From assembly GCA_030765055.1 (NCBI GenBank), contig CM060958.1, positions 78,726,469 to 78,790,468 on the forward strand: 64,000 bases of DNA, in the 5' to 3' direction. Both the position numbers and the translations under genes were made by a program. Shown here piece by piece: positions 59,091-64,000 of the stretch. The notes beneath the pieces were generated by a model. The model was given only the letters and a program-made list of their open reading frames with translations. It was not told the origin of the DNA and searched no databases. Source of the stretch: Mantis religiosa. Taxonomy: Eukaryota > Arthropoda > Insecta > Mantodea > Mantidae. How positions within the stretch are numbered: the stretch's first letter is position 1; each line of letters starts with the position of its first letter.

Positions 59091-60937
59091 AAAAGTGGTG
59101 TTTTGCGAGCTAGATTGTAACAAATTTTGTGACGTATGTTAGGAAAATAGTAAAATGATAGCAAAAACAATAAAATTACAGGAAACAGTGGATGTAGATC
59201 AAGGTATTAAATGGCAACGAGATTATGTTAGTAAAGTGACCAAAGAAAGGCATAATATCTTTTTGTTTATATATCCGATACGTATTAGTTACGAAGGAGC
59301 AGTAAGGCGGGTGGTATGTGTTCAGTTTCCTTATACTGCTTTGACGGTGTTTTTCCGATCGGAACCATCACTTTTCAATAAGTAACTCCTCAAAGGAGCT
59401 CAGGAGGTTGAGTGCACTTGATATCAGATCTCCTTACAGGCACAGTGAATCGCAACATAGCGTTACGAGAATGGTGGACTCATAAAAAAGAAAAGAAAAA
59501 AGAAAAACTTCTTGATTCAGTTACTTAACTGGTATATGAGCTTAACCGTACTAAGATGTTTATTTTGCACATTTACTCAAGATGCTAGGTTCATAGAGTA
59601 CCCAGGGCATATACATAAATATCTAAGTCAACAGCATCTAATTTTTCCACTTATCTCCATACAAGCGCGTTCCTTCAGCATTAGAATGGGTTAGTATAAT
59701 ATTTTCAATTGATTGAAAGAGGAACAATTTGAAAGCTGAGTATTCATTTTAAATGCGAAAAGTGAACCTTCTTGGTCAGTCAGGTGAACTACATTACGTG
59801 CTGCATGCTGTCCTAGTTTAGGTAGGGATCTGCCTTCCAATGAAATGATTTTATCTTCTGAAAACAGAATCCCATTGCTTACTCCATCTGTTCTGATATA
59901 TCATCTGAGTTTTCTAGTGAACAATGATTTCAGCATTCTGGAGCGTGATCTTCATCCTCCGAAACTACCTCGTCACTATGAGTACGTCTGCCGGGTCGTC
60001 ATCTTGCAAAGAGGCCATTTTCTTGAGAAAAACACTTACAAATTATACGAATTCTAAAGGCCAGAACTAGTTACCTGAGTAGAACTAAATCACTTGATGC
60101 ATTGATTTGGTTACAGCAATAACAATGACTTCCCTTCTTTCCATAGAAATAGACATTCCATTGCTCAAAACAATGACTTCAATTCCTTATGCCTGCCTCA
60201 CCGCATATATACGTTCCATTGTTGAGAAACTGAATATTGCCATTGTAATAATGTAGGTTAAAATAGGGCGGGCCAAAAAAGACCCGAACAGCTGGAGAGG
60301 AACTCCTGTGATGGCCATACTTAAGCTCTAAAAGGTTATTTTTCAGTAAGAGTGTATTTTAATGAGAGATAAACAAAGTCAGTAAAGGCAATAACTTATT
60401 TAAACCAAATATTTAAAAAAGTATGGAGCGCTAAAGTTTCTATTGGTTCAAAATAGACTCGGAAACCTTATGAATGTGTAACTCTTGAGGCTCGCATTCG
60501 AAAAATATCGATTCTTGTTAGGCATCCTACTTTGACCATGGTTTCCGTTTTAGTGGTTTATCCAGGTCGGTGGGTTCCTTTTTGCACCGTAAATTTCCGA
60601 TGTTTCCAGCCAGCACCATTCGAGGTTGTAGGGCTAGATGACAGGTTTGATATGCTGCGGTGGTGGTGCGTCGGTTAGTTATTAACGGACTCACTTTTGG
60701 ATTCTAGTGGTTTCTGGACTGAGCTGATTGGCGTCAGTCGCGTTTAGTTTGGATTGGCCAGGGAAGCTGTCCGTGCTTACGCACATCGTCGCCCGGAACT
60801 GCAAGCACCTGGGGTCTCCTCATCTCCCACTCTCTCCCAAGAATCACGTTAGTAATATATACTCTTTATATACGTGCTGGGTAGTCAAATTATAATCGAA
60901 CCCACTCGCGGCCTCTCTCTATTGCGCGAGACGGCCG
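59091..60937. other. no gene seen
   Basis: No supported coding region. Frames at 59155-59385 and 59845-60057 show no known domain. Confidence 0.5.
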
Positions 60938-61385
60938 GCAGTCACCGGGGATCTTTGCCGGCAGAGGTGGACTAGAATTTTTAGCTTACAATAGATACTG
61001 GAAAGGTTGATCCTCTGCTCTGAAAGAGGCAGCATATCTTGTGTAAATATTCTCACGCACTCTCCGAATTTCAGCGGATCTTACCCCGGCAGAGGTGGAC
61101 TAGAATCTTACCTTATAACAGATACTGGAACGGTTGATCTTCTGCTGTCAAAACAGGCAGCATAACTTGTGTAATACTACCTGGTCTAGGTAACACTACT
61201 TGAATTGTTTCCTATCGTTGTATACCTTTATGTCCTTAATATGTAGTCGCCGGGGAACTTAAGCTGGCAGAGGTTGACTAGAATCCTTATCTTACAAGAG
61301 ATGCTGGAAAGGTTGGCCTTCTGCTGTCCAACAGACAGCATATCTTGTGTAAATATTCTCACGCACTCTCCGAATTTCAGCACCA
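60938..61385. repeat. tandem copies of a transposon terminus
   Basis: Three copies of a 110-140 bp unit at about 60938-61073, 61074-61185 and 61244-61380. They share GGCAGAGGT(G/T)GACTAGAAT, GCTGGAAAGGTTG, GGCAGCATATCTTGTG and, in units 1 and 3, ATTCTCACGCACTCTCCGAATTTCAG. The third unit is the left end of the IS630-like element. The others are extra terminus copies. Confidence 0.75.
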
Positions 61386-61935
61386 GGTATTCTTGTGATT
61401 ACTTGCACAATGTTTTCTCTAAATTCATGTAGTGTATGAGGATTGGAGCTTAACATTTTTGTCTTTTAAAGAACCCGATAAATAAAAGTAACAATCCGTT
61501 ATGTTAGGAGACCGAGGGGGTTACAAACCAAAACTAACTGTTCTGTCATCAAACATTTCTCTTGTTTCATTTAATGATTTCGCAGCCATGTGTGCTGAAG
61601 TAGAATCTTGCTGGAACCAACCATACGGTTTCTCTTGTCATGAAATTGAAAAGCGGCCTCAGAATATTAACCTGTGATATCGCTCTGTATTTATTGTTTC
61701 ATCAAGAAGTGTGGGCTCTATTATTCTTCTAGCACTTATCGCCCACTACACTCCAATTTTCTGGTCACAATGAGGCGTTTCATACAGTAGCGCAGGTTTT
61801 TCTGAAGCCCAGTATTGACTGTTGAGTGTATTCAAAAGTCCAGTTAAATGAAACCAAGATTCATCAGTGAAAAACAAAAGCTGTGTCAATGAAGTCCCTT
61901 TCTATGGACTGGAAGCACCAGTTGCAATAGCTCAC
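61360..61935 (-). pseudogene. IS630-like transposase, decayed
   Basis: Minus strand: LFFTDESWFHLTGLLN (first Asp, about 61890), PHCDQKIGV then a stop, ARRIIEPTLLDET, YGWFQQDSTSAHMA (second Asp, about 61610), PPRSPNITDCYFYLSG (about 61510), and a C-terminal NPHTLHEFRENIV helix. At least two stops are present and the N-terminus is missing. Confidence 0.75.
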
Positions 61936-61984
61936 ACGTTTAGCTGGATCATTTGGCTTTAACACGTGCACACGAAAGTAGTGA

Positions 61985-62174
61985 TAGGGCTTCAGTTTCA
62001 ATTGATGTGTATGGTTCAAATCTTCATACACTACAAGAAGTTAGGGAAAGCATTGTGCAAGAAATCACAGGAATACCTGCTGCAAAGCTTCGAAGAGTGA
62101 GCGAGAATACCTACATGATATGCTGCCTGTCTGAGAGCAGAAGATCAACATTTCCAGCATCTCCTGTAGGGTAA
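61985..62174 (+). pseudogene. inverted copy of the IS630-like transposase C-terminus
   Basis: The plus strand reads NLHTLQEVRESIVQEITGIPAAKLRRVSEN, equivalent to the C-terminus encoded in the left arm on the other strand. No catalytic domain is attached. Confidence 0.65.
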
Positions 62175-62216
62175 GGATTGTAGTCCCCTTCTGCCGGTGT
62201 AAGTTCCCCGCGACTA

Positions 62217-62657
62217 CATATATAAGGACATATGGGTATACAACGTAAGGAAAAACTTCAGTTAGTGTAACATAAATCAGATCTATTGTGGTTAACAACC
62301 CCTGGAGGAAGGGATGAGGTGAGGAAACAGCTTGAGGCCGCAGGTCACAAGTAGACAGGCAACAGAGACCCGCGGAAGTCCCTGTTAATGCTATGCGATC
62401 TTTATTCTAGCGCCATGACCCGACCCATAGTCACCAACATATACTGTTACAGGTACTTGAAAATGAATCTTTTCTAAAAATGTCCTCCAATATTAAAATG
62501 AATAATATCGAATAAATAATCTAGCATTTTTAAAACTCTGTCCAGATATGACTTTTAGACCGTGTTCAAAAACCAACGCAACCATATGGTTATAAATGCT
62601 TCATAGTAACAAATGAGTCATGTTTATTGCCTCATGCAAGTAAGAATGAATGATTAA
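62217..62657. other. no gene seen
   Basis: Unassigned sequence between the IS630-like element and a LINE tail. Confidence 0.5.
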
Positions 62658-63221
62658 TCATATTAATATATTGATAATTTTCTCACCACGTACGGTGTTT
62701 GATAAATCGACATGCCTTCTAGTTATAATTTGGTTGAATACGTTTCTTAACCTCTTTGCAGAAATGTGATTTACACAGAAAAGTGCACGAAATCGGCAAA
62801 ACAGCTGAAAATTTGTTATTTGTTGTTGTTTCCAAATGCTAGGCTTTGGCGATGAAGCCATTAGCTCTCTTGCTCTCCAATATTTCTGTGTAGTGGGTCC
62901 GGCAGGTAGGGCTTCACAGGCTAGAAGATGTTTTTCAGTCATTTCCTCTTCTTTGTTGCACAGAGGACAATTTGGACTTGTATAAATTCCTATTCTGTGT
63001 AAGAGTTTGGCCAAAAAATCATGTTCCGTAACTAATCTAAAGTTTGCTACTGCAGCTTTACGTGAGATTTCTGGAATAATTTCTGGATTTTTAATTAAAC
63101 TGTTCCATTTTTTATCTTTGGCTTTGTTATATACATTTGTTATTTTGAGACACAATTCTTGCAACATTAGAGGAAAAAAGTAATCCTGGTTAAGTTTTGT
63201 AAAGTATGGCAGATGCAACAT
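62658..63221 (-). pseudogene. non-LTR retrotransposon C-terminal fragment, second copy
   Basis: The open minus frame (187 codons) carries ARFRLV-like VTEHDFLAKLLHRIG, CPLCNKEEEMTEKHLLACE and YWRARELMASSPKPSIWKQQQ. It is nearly identical to the end of the element at 12224-13300 over about 62817-63135. Flanking codons on both sides are not shared and are probably chance open sequence. Confidence 0.75.
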
Positions 63222-63576
63222 TCTAAAATGGCTGTAAATATCTTAGAATAGACCGAGAACTACAAAAGGAGAATGCAACTGTAGGAATTAAGTTCTGCAC
63301 AGTTTAGTGCGTAGTCCGCGGGAATAAGAAATAAGTATATTATAATGAAAGGCTGAAGAGCGTATAAGTATAATTGGGCATATATGATATTTCCTGTTTG
63401 TGTATGAGATAATATCGAATTGAGAGAAGGTTATTTCAAGCAAGATGGAGCAACGTGCCATACATCTAATGACAGAATAGAACTTCTAACCAATTTCTTT
63501 GATAATGGAATAGTCTCAAAAGGTCTGTCGCCCCCCAGGATCCCCTAACCTAACTTCACCGGATTTTTTCTTATGG

Positions 63577-63762
63577 GTGTATCTAAGAACTATAGTGTAC
63601 AAGAATAGGCCACGGACAATTGATGTTCTCAAGGAATCCATTGGAACCGAAATAAGTAACATTGGCGAGGATACTCTCCGTAAAACTTCAGAGAATATGG
63701 TGAGACGTGTGCAAACATGTATAGATGCTGGTGATGTAAATGAGGTAAATAACGTAGTGTAA
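63577..63762 (+). pseudogene. mariner/IS630-type transposase C-terminal fragment
   Basis: YKNRPRTIDVLKESIGTEISNIGEDTLRKTSENMVRRVQTCI matches the pattern of the last two helices of this transposase superfamily. The sequence differs from the 61360-62174 element, so it comes from another family. No other part of the gene remains. Confidence 0.6.
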
Positions 63763-63797
63763 TCTCCCAGTTGTGTATTATATTCTCCAAAAATTAC

Positions 63798-64000
63798 ACG
63801 TCCCGCCTCAGTAGCGTGGTAGTAGAGTGTCTGCCTCACATTCAAGAGGTCCCGAGTTCGAATCTCGGTCAGGGTGAGTTACCTAAAAGGTTTTTACGGG
63901 GTTTTCCCTTATCCAGAAAGACGAATATCGGGTAACTCTAAGCTCTATGGACCTCGGACTCATTTGAGCATCATTTCATCCATTCCATTCATCGTCCGAT
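63798..64000 (+). repeat. tRNA-headed SINE, cut by the window end
   Basis: A tRNA-like head at about 63806-63875 (GCGTGGTAGTAGAGTGTCTGCC resembling an A-box arm, GAGTTCGAATCTCGG as B box) is followed by a non-tRNA body with TTTTTACGGGGTTTTCCC, a motif also present at 225-255. Confidence 0.75.

Larger units (their letters stand above)
61240..62216. mobile_element. IS630/mariner-superfamily element with duplicated inverted 3' ends
   Basis: Inverted arms of about 225 bp (61240-61465 and 61985-62216) open with TGTAGTCGC(C)GGGGAACTTA and are bordered by TA. Each arm extends into the transposase C-terminal coding sequence. Both ends are therefore copies of the same end of the parent transposon. 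Confidence 0.65.

Overview
The window looks like a stretch of a large, AT-rich, transposon-filled arthropod genome, most likely an insect. The evidence is mariner, Tc1 and IS630-like transposases, Penelope-like and non-LTR retroelement remnants, tRNA-headed SINEs, long tetranucleotide satellites, and no recognisable host gene. The exact species cannot be read from the sequence. Blattodea-like repeat content is only a guess.

The centrepiece is a complete Polinton/Maverick (adintovirus-like) DNA transposon at 40590-57574 (16,985 bp). It has long terminal inverted repeats (748 and 786 bp) and a perfect 6-bp target duplication (TACATT, 40584-40589 and 57575-57580). It sits in the 3' end of an older non-LTR retrotransposon, which resumes on the far side. 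Left block, plus strand: a small spliced gene and the protein-primed DNA polymerase B. Middle, minus strand: chromodomain integrase, a DUF8207-like protein, a fibre-like protein and the A32/FtsK-type packaging ATPase. Plus-strand structural block: a phospholipase A2/core virion protein, an adenain-like protease, penton and major capsid protein. Right block, minus strand: a 165-residue unknown protein and a three-exon Cys/His-rich unknown.

The most unusual feature is the PLA2-protease junction. A canonical -1 slippery heptamer, A_AAA_AAC, lies in the correct frame at 52801-52807, just before a possible stem-loop. It would join the virion protein to the protease, whose own frame has no upstream ATG covering its conserved N-terminal region. 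Tiny 13-nt first exons at the left end have matching splice phases that would allow one promoter to feed two genes. The element is no longer intact. There are in-frame stops in polB (two), the fibre-like gene and the major capsid gene, an aberrant Walker A in the ATPase, and a 489-bp fold-back tRNA-derived SINE in the 3' end of polB.

Flanks, left to right: a CTCA satellite and a dispersed repeat (0-1.1 kb), a fold-back SINE (2.7 kb), an LTR plus broken gag (7.5-8.6 kb), a LINE 3' end (12.2-13.3 kb), tRNA-SINEs (14.4 and 17.2 kb), a solo LTR (16.3-16.8 kb), a LINE ORF1 remnant (22-24 kb), a dead Tc1 element with TA duplications (26.8-28.4 kb), a head-to-head Penelope-like pair with GIY-YIG and hammerhead-like relics (29.6-31.1 kb), fold-back SINE (35.4-35.9 kb), mariner relics (38.6-39.8 kb), the LINE target (39.9-40.6 kb), the Polinton, a mariner swollen by a CAAG satellite (57.8-58.5 kb), an IS630-like element with inverted 3' ends (61.2-62.2 kb), a second LINE copy (62.8-63.1 kb), and a transposase tail plus SINE (63.6-64 kb). 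The remaining sequence is AT-rich with no gene I can support.
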